Assembly (NCBI GenBank): GCA_041687755.1
Contig: JBDNJM010000034.1
Coordinates: 103,425-167,424 of the forward strand
Direction: 5' to 3'
DNA length: 64,000 bases
DNA from: JBDNJM01 sp041687755
Lineage (GTDB): Bacteria; Planctomycetota; UBA1135; GCA-002686595
This document shows positions 1-8,952 of this stretch, piece after piece (the first letter of the stretch is position 1; the number at the start of each line of letters is the position of its first letter). The notes beneath the pieces were generated by a model that saw only the letters and a list, made by a program, of their open reading frames with translations, was not told the origin of the DNA and made no database searches. A program made the translations under genes and the position numbers.

Positions 1-771
1 GCCTGGATCACTCCGGTCCGCTTTCTGTCGAGCACCCAGCCCCTGCAGAAAGCGACCAGCACGATCCTCGCCGGCGAGGTCGACACGGACGAGTTCGACG
101 TGGCCGTCGCCTGGGCCGGAAGCACCAGCTTCGTCGGCCACCGCCGCACGCCGGTGGGCGGCCTGGCGGAAGCTCACCTGACCGAGCATGACCTCCTGAG
201 CGGCGTCGAGGTCGAGGACCTGGGACAGCTCGGGCTTGGGCTGATGGTCGACCAGGGCGGTGTGGCCCTGGTGACCGCGATCAATTCCTCGGCCAACGCC
301 ACCGAGGACACGGGCTACGCCGTGTGGGATGCGCTCGCCATCCGCGGCCAGGCCTTCGAGGCGATGGTCGGCCTGCCGACCACGGACCTCGGCGGCGGCT
401 GCGACGGCGGCGGCTCGCTGACCTACGACGGGCCGGTCGCACTCGGCAATTCGGACCTCGAGGCAGAGATGAGCGGCGCGGATCCCGCGGCGAGCTTGGC
501 CTACTTCGGCTACGTCCAGGCGGGCAACGGGTTCCAGATCTGTGGCCCTTGCGAGACGATCTTCGGTCTCCCCCAGCTGCGGCTGCTCCTGACGCCCGCG
601 CTGCTGAACAACGGCAGCGGCGGGCTCACGATTCCGATTCCCGCCGATGCGGCCCTGCTCGGCGCGAAGCTCGACACTCAGTGGCTGACGATCGGGACGA
701 GCGCCAGTCCGTGCCCGCTGATCGGCAGCGTCGCGACCAGCAACCGGGTCGGCGTCGAGTTGGCCTACTAA
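1..771 (+). CDS. C-terminal part of a secreted-type hypothetical protein (5' end outside window)
   Basis: The frame is open from base 1 and ends at TAA 769-771, so 256 codons of a longer gene are visible. I do not recognise a catalytic domain. The visible part is rich in Gly, Ala, Asp and Thr with few charged runs, like an exported beta-rich protein. The last 80 residues (a CGPC motif, then IPIPADAALLG, LDTQW and a final SNRVGVELAY) resemble the C-terminal domain repeated in secreted planctomycete proteins, in which a Pro-rich strand, a Leu-Gly pair, an aromatic-Gln pair and an Asn-containing end recur. A later fragment at 902-1168 has a similar layout. Function is unknown. Confidence 0.6.
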   Translation, partial: AWITPVRFLSSTQPLQKATSTILAGEVDTDEFDVAVAWAGSTSFVGHRRTPVGGLAEAHLTEHDLLSGVEVEDLGQLGLGLMVDQGGVALVTAINSSANATEDTGYAVWDALAIRGQAFEAMVGLPTTDLGGGCDGGGSLTYDGPVALGNSDLEAEMSGADPAASLAYFGYVQAGNGFQICGPCETIFGLPQLRLLLTPALLNNGSGGLTIPIPADAALLGAKLDTQWLTIGTSASPCPLIGSVATSNRVGVELAY

Positions 772-901
772 CCGGGCCAGCGGAGCTTCGAGGCAGCGCG
801 AGAAATCGCGCTGCCTGAACGAAGCCTCCCCCGATGGCCGTCGCGCCCATCGCCTGCAGAGTCTCGAGCACGCAGCGGACTCACGGTACAGCTGCGCGGA
901 C

Positions 902-1168
902 TTGGCCAAAGTCCTGACCGTGCTGGCGATCGGGCCCGAGACCGCCAACCCCGCACAGTTGCCCGGCCTGACGGGCGAGGTCTTGCTCGGACTGGGCACC
1001 CCCACCAAGCTCTTCACGAGCCCCAGATCGCACGTCCTCGAGGTCCCGACTTCCCCCAGCCTGTACGGCAAGGTCCAGGCCTGCCAGGCTCTGATCGTGC
1101 AGGCGGGAGCCGGAGGCCTGGAGACCGTCCCTGGCGACGGGGCCCTGCTCACCCTGGGCGGGCAGTAG
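902..1168 (+). pseudogene. Orphan fragment resembling the same C-terminal secreted-protein domain
   Basis: A frame of 88 codons from TTG 902 ends with a Pro-rich strand, a LYG pair, an ACQALIVQAG stretch and LLTLGGQ. This matches the layout of the C-terminal domain of the neighbouring gene and of the Spondin_N proteins. The frame stays open upstream to about 773 but I found no ATG or GTG start. It therefore looks like the tail of a gene whose front has been lost. It could instead be a short real gene or chance. No further coding signal is evident between 772 and 1239. Confidence 0.3.
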
Positions 1169-1239
1169 ACCGAGCCCGGCCTTGAAGGCCAGCATCGAAG
1201 AGACGGGACGCAAAGCTCCGGCGCCGGTATCGTGCGCCC

Positions 1240-1611
1240 ATGAGCTTTGCCGACCTCCCGCGCCCCGCGCAGTACGCCGTCGTGTTCCTCGGAGCCGGGA
1301 CCATCGCTATCGCGATCAAGGCCGCCAGCGAACTCGACCAAAATCGCCTCGCCGGCATCATCTCGATGGTGCCGATGAAGATCGTGATCGCGTGGGCGAT
1401 CGTCGGCGCGGCCAGCGGCAGCCGCGGCATCGCGCAGTCTACGAACGGCATGTTTCTGGGCCTAATCGCGCTTGTCGCAGCGATGCTGTTCGTGCGCGTG
1501 ATGGCCGAACGTTTCAGCGCACCTGCGCTGATCGTGATGTCCCTGGGAGTCTGGCTCACGACGGCCACCGCGATCGAATGGACCGCCCGCCGCATGGAAG
1601 CCGCCGTATGA
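1240..1611 (+). CDS. Small integral membrane protein, unknown function
   Basis: The product has 123 residues and about four predicted hydrophobic spans (roughly residues 10-27, 43-60, 68-86 and 92-112) with short loops. The only charged parts are near the termini. I do not recognise the family. The start is the ATG at 1240. The TGA stop (1609-1611) overlaps the ATG of the next gene in an ATGA arrangement, so the two small membrane proteins are probably translated together and may act together. Confidence 0.65.
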   Translation: MSFADLPRPAQYAVVFLGAGTIAIAIKAASELDQNRLAGIISMVPMKIVIAWAIVGAASGSRGIAQSTNGMFLGLIALVAAMLFVRVMAERFSAPALIVMSLGVWLTTATAIEWTARRMEAAV

Positions 1612-2012
1612 AGCAGCCGCCGCCCGCCGTCCCCGGCACCGCCCCTGCCGGCAAGCCGCCGATGCTCCTGCGCTTCGTACCCCTGCTCGCCTTCGGTGCG
1701 GCGGGCCTCGTCTTGGCCGCGAAATTGGCCTTCGATCTGCCCCAGGCTGGCCCCCTCGAATCGGAGCCCACCCCCTGGTACCTCTTCTGGTGGAAGGTCG
1801 TGGGCTTCCTGCTCATCAGTCTGCCCGCCTCGGCCGTCGTGCTCGCTCGCTCGACGCGCTTCATCGACGTCGGCGTGGACGATCGCGGGCGCCTGAAGCG
1901 CAAGGCGATCAACGCGCCCGGTGCGGCGTATGCGCTGATCGGCATGGGCCTCCAGGCGCTCGCCCTACTGATCCTGCTCCTCCTGATCGCGTTCGCCGCC
2001 GGGGTGTTCTAG
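1608..2012 (+). CDS. Small integral membrane protein, unknown function
   Basis: The product has 134 residues: a Pro-rich N-terminus, then three hydrophobic spans (about residues 20-40, 56-78 and 106-134). A short basic loop containing DDRGRLKRKA lies between spans two and three. The ATG at 1608 is chosen because it overlaps the upstream stop by four bases. I do not recognise the family. The stop codon TAG lies inside a 14-bp tandem duplication (1998-2026). Confidence 0.65.
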   Translation: MKQPPPAVPGTAPAGKPPMLLRFVPLLAFGAAGLVLAAKLAFDLPQAGPLESEPTPWYLFWWKVVGFLLISLPASAVVLARSTRFIDVGVDDRGRLKRKAINAPGAAYALIGMGLQALALLILLLLIAFAAGVF

Positions 2013-2026
2013 GCCGGGTGTTCTAA
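1998..2026 (+). repeat. 14-bp tandem duplication spanning a stop codon
   Basis: The last codons and stop of the preceding gene (gccggggtgttctag) are followed at once by a near-identical copy (gccgggtgttctaa). The two stops, TAG 2010-2012 and TAA 2024-2026, are 14 bases apart and so lie in different frames. Confidence 0.7.
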
Positions 2027-2051
2027 GCCCCGGGCGGGGCGCGCTCGAACG

Positions 2052-3455
2052 CTAGCGTTCGAAGCCAAAATCCGCGGGCTTGTACGGCACGCTCTTCGGC
2101 ATGTCGTCCAACAGCTCCGCCGCGCGCAGGATCAGCGTGTCCCTGCCCTCGAACAGGTCTTCCGGGTCGTACTCGACGACTTCGTTCGGCGGCACGCCGA
2201 TGCCCTCGATGCCCCGGCCACCGTTGAACCGGCCCTTGTTGGACGAAATCGAGACGTACAGCGCGAACTGCCCGGACGGCAGCTCGATCGTGGTCTTGCC
2301 CGAGGACATGCCCGCCGTGGGCGAGTCCCCGATCATCCACGCGCGACCGTCCTCCTTGAACATGCCGCTGGCGGTCTCGCCGGCGCTGGCCACGCTGCCG
2401 TCCACGATCACGACGACCGGACCCGCGTACGGGTTCGGGCCCGCACTCGCGTAACTCTTGGGGGTTCCGAACGTCTCGCCCTCCGGCACGAACCGGCCGT
2501 AGAGCGCGTCGTGATCGAAGCCCCCGCCCGAGCAGCCGCGGAAGTCCAGCACGATGCCGCGAGGCTCGCCCAGTGAGGCCAGCGCTTCGTCCACGCGCTC
2601 CGCCAAGTCGCTGGGGCAGCGGCGCACGTGGATCCAGCCGTGGCCGGACGGCAGCATCGCCCAATGCAGGTCCGAGGACCCCTCGATATCCTCGGGCATC
2701 GCCGCCGGCCCGTTCGGGACGGCGCTAACCTTCGCGGTGTAGGTCACCGTCGCCGTCTTCTTTTTGCGGCTGTCGGGCAGCTTGAACTGAAACTCGAGGC
2801 GCGTTCCTTCCGGGTCGGTCAGCCCTTTGGAGAGCACGAAGAACTGCGCGTGCTGCACGCTCGAGAACGACTTCGTGTCAGAGACCTGCTCGATGCGTTC
2901 CTCGAGCCAGGCGAGCGGCTTCTCGCCGTCGATTTTGAGCAGCTCCGCCCCGGGCTTCAGGCCGACATCGGCGCCAGTCTTGAAGCTCTCCTTGACGAAC
3001 AGCTTCTTCCCGATTTGCACCAAGAACAGGCCCGGGCCCGTGTGGTTCTCCTGCCGCGCATGCTCGGGCCACTCCAGGGTCAGGCCCTCGTCGAGCACCT
3101 TCACGTAGGCGTGGCCATCGTGAACGCGCGCCAGCAGCCGCGTCAGCTGGTAGTGCAGGTCCCCGAGCGTTTCGACGTCCTCGTTGGCGTTCTCGAACTC
3201 CTTGCGCACCTTGCCCCAGTCGATGCCCTTCAGCTCGAAGAAGTGGCCGCAGCGCTCCTCGAGCGCGTCGAGCGCGAAGGCGATCTCGGCCTCGGCGTCC
3301 AGCTCCTGAGCCGGGGCGCTCGTCGCGGCTCGTGCAGGTGTCCCGCCGCCGGTGCCCAGGGCCTCCGGGGAAATGGGTAGGAGGGCCAGGAGCAGGGCGA
3401 CGAACGACGTGGAACCAACCGCGAAGCCGAGCATTTCGGGGCGTGTAGTCTGCAT
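2052..3455 (-). CDS. Secreted S41-family (C-terminal processing) peptidase-like protein
   Basis: The product has 467 residues. An N-terminal hydrophobic segment (about residues 9-30) followed by an Ala/Thr-rich stretch looks like a signal or anchor. The middle contains a PDZ-like segment (GLKPGAELLKIDG, about residue 170). The C-terminal half is an S41 peptidase core: a DFRGCSGGGFD strand-loop, then VDGSVASAGE with the likely nucleophile Ser357, and IGDSPTAG about 20 residues later. In CtpA-type enzymes a Lys follows that TAG-like motif. Here the position is Met383 and the nearest Lys is 387. The protein may use another base or be inactive. It probably acts outside the cytoplasm. No operon partner is evident. 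Confidence 0.8.
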   Translation of the reverse strand: MQTTRPEMLGFAVGSTSFVALLLALLPISPEALGTGGGTPARAATSAPAQELDAEAEIAFALDALEERCGHFFELKGIDWGKVRKEFENANEDVETLGDLHYQLTRLLARVHDGHAYVKVLDEGLTLEWPEHARQENHTGPGLFLVQIGKKLFVKESFKTGADVGLKPGAELLKIDGEKPLAWLEERIEQVSDTKSFSSVQHAQFFVLSKGLTDPEGTRLEFQFKLPDSRKKKTATVTYTAKVSAVPNGPAAMPEDIEGSSDLHWAMLPSGHGWIHVRRCPSDLAERVDEALASLGEPRGIVLDFRGCSGGGFDHDALYGRFVPEGETFGTPKSYASAGPNPYAGPVVVIVDGSVASAGETASGMFKEDGRAWMIGDSPTAGMSSGKTTIELPSGQFALYVSISSNKGRFNGGRGIEGIGVPPNEVVEYDPEDLFEGRDTLILRAAELLDDMPKSVPYKPADFGFER

Positions 3456-3533
3456 GCCCTCCAGCCTATAACTCGGGACCTCCAGCGGGCCAATCCGCCC
3501 CGCTCGAGAGGCTCAGCCCAGAACCCGAGTCCC

Positions 3534-3887
3534 GTGACCAGCGCCCCACCCACCCCCGATCGCTCCGCCTTCGTTGTCCGCAGCGGCCTCGTGGCTCTGC
3601 TGCTGGCGCTCCTCTCGCTCCCTGTCGGCCTCCTGATCGGGCCCGATCCCCTGGGGCTGTTCCTGAGCCCGATTCCCGCCATCGCGGCCCCGCCGATCTC
3701 CCTGCTGACCTGGATTGCCAGTGCCGGATACACGCGTGAGCTGCGCTCCAATCCCGCCCGGGCTGGGGAGCTGGCGCGCGTCCGTCGAGGCGTGCGCCTC
3801 GCGCTCCTTGCGCTCCCGCTGGCGGCTCTAGGCGGGTACGGCCTGCTCACCGGTTTGTATGCTCAAGCGCCCTGGGCTGGCGCCTGA
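3534..3887 (+). CDS. Small membrane protein, unknown function
   Basis: The product has 117 residues and starts at GTG 3534. Hydrophobic spans lie at about residues 16-36, 40-62 and 88-108, with a basic loop rich in Arg between the second and third. I do not recognise the family. It is divergent from the S41 peptidase (79 bases between starts), so the two may share a promoter region. A stem-loop follows directly after the stop. Confidence 0.6.
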   Translation: MTSAPPTPDRSAFVVRSGLVALLLALLSLPVGLLIGPDPLGLFLSPIPAIAAPPISLLTWIASAGYTRELRSNPARAGELARVRRGVRLALLALPLAALGGYGLLTGLYAQAPWAGA

Positions 3888-3913
3888 GGACGCGCCCTGA
3901 GAGGGCCGCGTCC
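3888..3913 (+). terminator. Stem-loop directly after a stop codon
   Basis: Arms ggacgcg (3888-3894) and cgcgtcc (3907-3913) pair perfectly. Inside them ccct pairs with aggg around a GAG loop, with one bulged C. There is no U-run, so it is terminator-like or an mRNA 3'-end stabiliser. I see nothing else in 3914-4106. Confidence 0.4.
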
Positions 3914-4106
3914 ACGGCCCCCGCCCGCTGCGCCCCAGCTCGCTCCCCGAAGCCCTCACGCAGGGTCATGGGAGGAGTGCAGAGCACCTGACGGGTACCG
4001 CGACGCGTTCGCGGTGCACGGGCGGCGCGGCCCGTCTACCGACCGGCCCGTACCTCAACGACCGATCGGCGCCGAACCGCCAACCCGGCCCCCCCGGACC
4101 GTACGT

Positions 4107-4117
4107 CCCCCCCCCCC
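4107..4117 (+). repeat. C11 homopolymer tract ending two bases before a start codon
   Basis: Eleven consecutive C residues occupy the position where a ribosome-binding site would lie for the ATG at 4119. If translation began further upstream (GTG 4014), the tract would be coding and slippage would shift the frame. Confidence 0.75.
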
Positions 4118-4118
4118 G

Positions 4119-4898
4119 ATGATCCGGATCACCGAACTCACCAAGCGCTACGGCAAGGTTGCCGCCGTCCAGAACGTTTCGTTCGAGGTGCCGGCGGGGC
4201 GCATCACCGGCTTCCTGGGCCCCAACGGCGCCGGCAAGAGCACGGTCCTGAAGACGCTCTCGACCTGGCTGCCGCCCACCAGTGGCAAGGTCGAAGTCGC
4301 CGGGCACGACGTCGTCCGTGAACCCCTGGCCGTGCGCCGCAGCCTCGGGTACCTGCCGGAGCACAACTCGCTGTACGACAGCATGGTCGTGCTCTCCTTC
4401 CTCGAGTTCACCGGCTCGATGCACGGCCTCAGCGGGTCCGCCCTGGCCGCGCGCATCGAGTGGGCGACCGCGTCGCTCAATCTTCAAGACGTCCTGCAAA
4501 AGCGCATCCAGCAGTGCTCCAAGGGCTACCGCCAGCGCATCGGCCTGGCCGCCGCGCTGCTGCACGACCCGCGCGTGATCCTGCTGGACGAGCCGACCCA
4601 CGGACTCGATCCCCTACAGGTCGTCGCCTTCCGGGACTTCGTGCGCTCGATGAGCGCCGGGCGCGCCATCCTCTTCTCGAGCCACGTGCTGGCCGAGGTG
4701 ATGGCGATCTGCGAACACGTGCTGATCATCAACCAGGGCAAGCTGTTGGCCGACATGACCGTTGTAGAACTCCAAGCCCGCGCCAAGCGCGAGGGCCTCG
4801 ACGCAGAAGCCGTCGTGCTCAACATCGTCGAGAGCGAGGGCGGCAAGGCCCAGGCCCTGCGCGGCGGCGCGCGCGCTGCGGAGGGGGCCACGAAATGA
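4119..4898 (+). CDS. ABC transporter ATP-binding protein, GldA-like
   Basis: The product has 259 residues when begun at ATG 4119 (MIRITELTKRYG), the usual start of this family. The longer frame from GTG 4014 adds only Pro/Arg-rich sequence. Walker A is GPNGAGKST (residues 34-42), the signature is CSKGYRQR (133-140) and Walker B is VILLDEP (153-159), followed by the H-loop in SSHVLAE. It supplies ATP hydrolysis to the permease encoded next, with which it overlaps (ATGA at 4895). With the downstream GldG-like and DUF4340 genes it forms the set often annotated as gliding-motility-type ABC export. In planctomycetes the substrate of such systems is not established. Confidence 0.92.
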   Translation: MIRITELTKRYGKVAAVQNVSFEVPAGRITGFLGPNGAGKSTVLKTLSTWLPPTSGKVEVAGHDVVREPLAVRRSLGYLPEHNSLYDSMVVLSFLEFTGSMHGLSGSALAARIEWATASLNLQDVLQKRIQQCSKGYRQRIGLAAALLHDPRVILLDEPTHGLDPLQVVAFRDFVRSMSAGRAILFSSHVLAEVMAICEHVLIINQGKLLADMTVVELQARAKREGLDAEAVVLNIVESEGGKAQALRGGARAAEGATK

Positions 4899-5698
4899 GC
4901 GCTCCCACCACGGACCCCACGACCGCGCGCGCGCCGGCCGACAATCGCCTGTCCCTCGGACAGTTCGTCGCTGGCGTGCGCACCGTCGCGCGACGCGAAC
5001 TCAGCGCGTACTTCGACTCCCCGATCGCCTACGTCGTCGTGATCGCGTTCGCCCTGCTGGCCAACTCGATCTTCATGAACGAGTTCTTCCTGGCCGGCCG
5101 CCTCGAGATGGACGCGTACTTCGACGCCCTGCCCCTGCTGCTCGCGGTGTTCCTGCCCGCGATCACGATGCGGCTGTGGGCCGAGGAGCGCCAGCGGCGG
5201 ACCATCGAGTTCCTGCTGACCCTGCCCATCCGCGCCTCCCAGGCCGTCGTGGGCAAGTACCTGGCCGCGGCGAGCCTGCTCGTGCTGCTGCTCGCCTCCT
5301 CCCTGCCGATCCCGCTCATGCTGCAGAGCCTGGGCGAACCGGATCTGGGCCGCATCTTCGCCGGGTACCTCGGCGCGCTGCTGTTCGGCGGACTGCTGCT
5401 GTCCCTCGGCGAACTGCTGAGCGCCCTGGCTAGCGATCAGATCGTCGCGTTCGTGACGACCGTGCTCGCCGGCTTTGCGCTGGTGCTGCTGGGCGACGAG
5501 CGCGTGACCTCCGTGCTGGACGGTCTCGCGCCGGGGCTCCACCCCGGCAGCTTCCTCTACGAGACGGTCGCCGCCACGCCGCGCTACGAGCTGTTCACAT
5601 CCGGCATCGTGGACTCCGCGGGACTGATCTACTTCGTGGGGCTGACGGCCGCCTGTCTCGGGCTGGGCGGCGTCGTGCTAACGCGCTCGCGCGGATGA
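4895..5698 (+). CDS. ABC transporter permease, GldF / ABC-2 type
   Basis: The product has 267 residues. A polar N-terminus of about 30 residues is followed by RELSAYFDSPIAYV, typical of ABC-2 permeases of the GldF group, then about six membrane spans. A LWAEERQRRTIEFLLTLP segment after the second span is also family-typical. The start ATG overlaps the stop of the ATPase gene, and its own stop overlaps the start of the GldG-like gene, so the operon is translationally coupled. It should form the membrane channel with the preceding ATPase. Confidence 0.9.
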   Translation: MSAPTTDPTTARAPADNRLSLGQFVAGVRTVARRELSAYFDSPIAYVVVIAFALLANSIFMNEFFLAGRLEMDAYFDALPLLLAVFLPAITMRLWAEERQRRTIEFLLTLPIRASQAVVGKYLAAASLLVLLLASSLPIPLMLQSLGEPDLGRIFAGYLGALLFGGLLLSLGELLSALASDQIVAFVTTVLAGFALVLLGDERVTSVLDGLAPGLHPGSFLYETVAATPRYELFTSGIVDSAGLIYFVGLTAACLGLGGVVLTRSRG

Positions 5699-8600
5699 GT
5701 TCTGGAACCTTATTCCGCCTGGTCCTGGGCGCGCTCTTGACCCTGGCCGTAGCACTACAGCTAGCGCGCCTCGTGGATCACACGGCCAACCCGCGGCTCG
5801 AGCTCGGCGAGCACCGCCGCAGCCGGCTCGACGATCGGAGCCTGGAGCGCCTCGCCGCGCTCGAGGACCCCGTTACGCTGACCTACGTCGTCAGCTCAGC
5901 CGACCGCATGCCCTCCTCCATGCGCCGCACCGAGCGCGAGGTCCGCGAGGTCCTCGACGCCGTGGCCCAGGCCGCGCCGGGCGTCGTGCGCTGGCGGGTC
6001 GTGGACCCCGAGTCCGACCCCGAACAGATGCGCTTCGCCACGAAGCGCCGCATCGCTCCGATTCGTGTGCGCGGCATCTCGCGCGACGCGTTCGCTGAGA
6101 CGCCGGTTTACTCCAGCATCGAGATCGTAGACGCCTCGGGCAAGGCGGCGCTGATCGACGGCGTCGGACCGGAGCTCGTCCCACGCATCGGCGCCCTGAT
6201 CGTGGAGCACCTGGACCTGTTCGAGCGTCCCGAGCTCCCGAGGGTCGCCCTCAGCGCACCTGCGGAGGAGTTCGACGCCCTGCGCGCCGCGCTGGCCGAG
6301 CGCGCCCAAGTCACCGAGGTCGATCTCGAACAGCCGGCGGCCCTCGACGGCTTCGACGCGCTCTTGTGGATCGATCCCGCAGCGCCCAGCGAAGCCGCGT
6401 GCACCGCGGTCGAGACCTTCCGCGCCCAGGGCGGCGGCGTGCTCGTCGCCGGCTCCGTGCGGGAGCCGCGCTCGGGCGAACTCGAGGGGCAAGCGGCCTT
6501 CGCCTTCGCCCCGACCGATTTCGACGCGCAGCGCGTGTGGGGCCTGTTCGGCCTGCGCACCCGCCAGGATCCGGTGTTCGACGGGCTGTGCGAAGCGATT
6601 CAAACCGAGACCGAGCGGATTCCCCTGCCGTTCCTCGTGCGCTGCATCGGCCAGAACCAGGATTTTCGGCGCATGCCGCAGCAGGTCTCCGGCACGCTCC
6701 TGTTCGCGGGCCCCACGCCCTTCGCGAACTCCGAGGAGTCCCTCTTCGAGCGCGGCTTCGAGCTGCGCGTGCTCGCCACCACCAGCGAGCAAACCTACGC
6801 CCTGCCCGAGCTCGCAGGCCTCGCCGAGCCGCCGCCCATGCGCGTCGCGGCCGTGACCGCAGAGCGCGGCGACAGCCTGCCCAAGCAGCCGCTGATCGTG
6901 CAGCTGCTGCCCGCCGACCCGTGGGCGGGTCCGGTGTTCGGGCTGGCGGCCTCCTCCGTGTTCCGCGATCCGTACTTCTCGTACGAGGCCTACGCCCACA
7001 AGCTCCTGCTCGACAGCCTGATGGATGCCTTGGGCGCGCAGGAGCGACTGGTCGCCGCGCGCGCCGACATCCCGCGCCCGGTGCCGATCGGCGACGTCAG
7101 CCCGACGGCCGAGCTGGGCTGGCGTGCCCTCGCCCTGCTGGGCCTGCCGGCCTTGCTGGCCGTACTCGCTCTGCGCCGTGGCCTATTCCGCGCCGAGCGT
7201 GGCGCTGGAGCGCTCCAGACCGCCCTGCGCCCGCTGCTGTTGGGCCTCGGCGGACTGCTCGCCATCGGGCTGTTCGCCCGCGCGCTGCCCCCCGGGTTCG
7301 GACGGGCCGCCCTGGGCGACTCGGACAGCACGAGCGCCGTGCTGCTCGAGCCAGAGACGCTGCAGCTCGCCGAGGACGCGGCTGGAGCTTCCGGGCTCGA
7401 ACTCGAGTGGATCCAGAGTCGCTCGGACCTCCTCTCCCCCGGACTCGCCGGCGCCTCGAGACGCGCCGCGACCCTGTTGCGCGAGCTCGCTCGGCGCACG
7501 CCGGGCACGGACTTCGAGCGCACCGTCCCGACCGCCGACGACGCGGAAGCCCTTCAGACCCGCGGCGTCGAGAGCTTCTCCGACACCGCGACCGAGGATG
7601 GCCAGACGCTCGTGCGGCAGATCTACTCGACGCTGCTGGTGAGCACGCCGAAACGCACGGAACAGCTCGACTTCCCGGATGCACGCGCGTTCGAAGACTT
7701 CGAGTTCCGCTTGGCCTTCGCCCTGTGGCGCCTGTCCACCGGCTCAGATCCCCTGATCGCCCTGGCCACGGACTCCCCGCGCCTGTCTCCCGCGGAGGCG
7801 CACACCGAGTTCCAGCAACGCAAGCTGTTCGCACCCAGCGGCACCGACGTCTACAGCCTGGCGCGGGCGAGCCTCGAGCGCGCCGACTTCAAGGTCGTCC
7901 ACGTCGAGCCGAAGCGCGGCAACGTGCCCGAGGAGGCCGACGCCCTGTTCTGGCTGCAGCCGCGGCGCAGCATCGAGCCGATGCTCGAGACCACCATCCG
8001 CCACCTGCAGCGCGGCAAGGGCGTGTTCCTCGCCGCCCAGCACTTCGTCCTGCGGGCGGAGCGCCACCGCGGGCGCGACTTCGCCGACGTCTACTGGCCC
8101 CAGCCCCAGAGCCCCGACGTCGACTCCCTCTGGCTGCCCCAGCTCGGCGTGCAACTCGAGCGCACCGTCCTGTTCGACGCCTCCAGCTTCGAGGCCCCGC
8201 TGACCACCCACGTGAATCGCAGCGGCGAGGAGCGCGAGTACAGCGAGCAGTCCTCGACCGCGGGGTTCCTGGTGCGCGCGGGCAATGCGCAGCGCCCCAA
8301 GGATCCGCTGCTCGCGGGCGTCGGCGCGCTCAACCTCGCCTTCCCCAACGCGATCCGCCTCGACGCCGCGCGGCTCGCTGAGCTGGGTCTCGAAGCCGAC
8401 GTCCTGCAGCGCACGAGCCCAGCGGCCTGGACCTACGCGTGGAAAGGCGGCTTCCTTCCGCCCGACGCCCTCGAGGGCCCGGGCCCGGGCAGCTCCGCCG
8501 TCACCTCGCCGGACTCCGCCTTGCTGGTGCGCCTGCGGGGTCGCTTCCCGGATCTGCTGGCTCCTGAGGAAGGCTACGAGGAGCGCATCGGTCCTCCGCC

Positions 8601-8952
8601 GGTCGCCGAGACCCCGGCCTCAGCGGCGCCCGCGACGCTGCTGTTGCTCGGCGCGAGCGAAGCCCTCAAGGACACCGCCCTGAGCGCGGACCGCGACGGC
8701 GCGCGGGCCGATCGCCTGCTCGTCAACGCCGCCGCGGAGCTCTGCCTGCCGCCCGAACTGGCCGCCCTCGCAGGTCGTCGCTCCGTGCCGCGCGGCCTCG
8801 GCGTGGTCGAGCCAAAGCAGAGCCTCACGTGGCGCGCGAGCGTGCTGGGGCTGCCGCTGATCGGCGTCGCCCTGCTCGCGCTCGTTTGGCTCGTGAGCTC
8901 GCGCCGGCAGCGCGCGACTTCCAGGCGGCGCGTGCTCGGGGGTGCGGCGTGA
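5695..8952 (+). CDS. GldG-like ABC-associated transmembrane protein with duplicated extracytoplasmic part
   Basis: The product has 1085 residues. It has an N-terminal span (about 7-25), a first GldG-like extracytoplasmic region (about 30-465, including an early VTLTYVVSSADRMPSSM segment), two central spans (about 478-527), a second extracytoplasmic region (about 535-1040) and a C-terminal span (about 1048-1070) with a basic tail. Known GldG proteins carry one such region and are about half this length, so this looks like an internal duplication or fusion of two GldG units. It overlaps its neighbours by four bases on both sides. It probably works with the ATPase and permease at the membrane. 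Confidence 0.8.
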   Translation: MSSGTLFRLVLGALLTLAVALQLARLVDHTANPRLELGEHRRSRLDDRSLERLAALEDPVTLTYVVSSADRMPSSMRRTEREVREVLDAVAQAAPGVVRWRVVDPESDPEQMRFATKRRIAPIRVRGISRDAFAETPVYSSIEIVDASGKAALIDGVGPELVPRIGALIVEHLDLFERPELPRVALSAPAEEFDALRAALAERAQVTEVDLEQPAALDGFDALLWIDPAAPSEAACTAVETFRAQGGGVLVAGSVREPRSGELEGQAAFAFAPTDFDAQRVWGLFGLRTRQDPVFDGLCEAIQTETERIPLPFLVRCIGQNQDFRRMPQQVSGTLLFAGPTPFANSEESLFERGFELRVLATTSEQTYALPELAGLAEPPPMRVAAVTAERGDSLPKQPLIVQLLPADPWAGPVFGLAASSVFRDPYFSYEAYAHKLLLDSLMDALGAQERLVAARADIPRPVPIGDVSPTAELGWRALALLGLPALLAVLALRRGLFRAERGAGALQTALRPLLLGLGGLLAIGLFARALPPGFGRAALGDSDSTSAVLLEPETLQLAEDAAGASGLELEWIQSRSDLLSPGLAGASRRAATLLRELARRTPGTDFERTVPTADDAEALQTRGVESFSDTATEDGQTLVRQIYSTLLVSTPKRTEQLDFPDARAFEDFEFRLAFALWRLSTGSDPLIALATDSPRLSPAEAHTEFQQRKLFAPSGTDVYSLARASLERADFKVVHVEPKRGNVPEEADALFWLQPRRSIEPMLETTIRHLQRGKGVFLAAQHFVLRAERHRGRDFADVYWPQPQSPDVDSLWLPQLGVQLERTVLFDASSFEAPLTTHVNRSGEEREYSEQSSTAGFLVRAGNAQRPKDPLLAGVGALNLAFPNAIRLDAARLAELGLEADVLQRTSPAAWTYAWKGGFLPPDALEGPGPGSSAVTSPDSALLVRLRGRFPDLLAPEEGYEERIGPPPVAETPASAAPATLLLLGASEALKDTALSADRDGARADRLLVNAAAELCLPPELAALAGRRSVPRGLGVVEPKQSLTWRASVLGLPLIGVALLALVWLVSSRRQRATSRRRVLGGAA

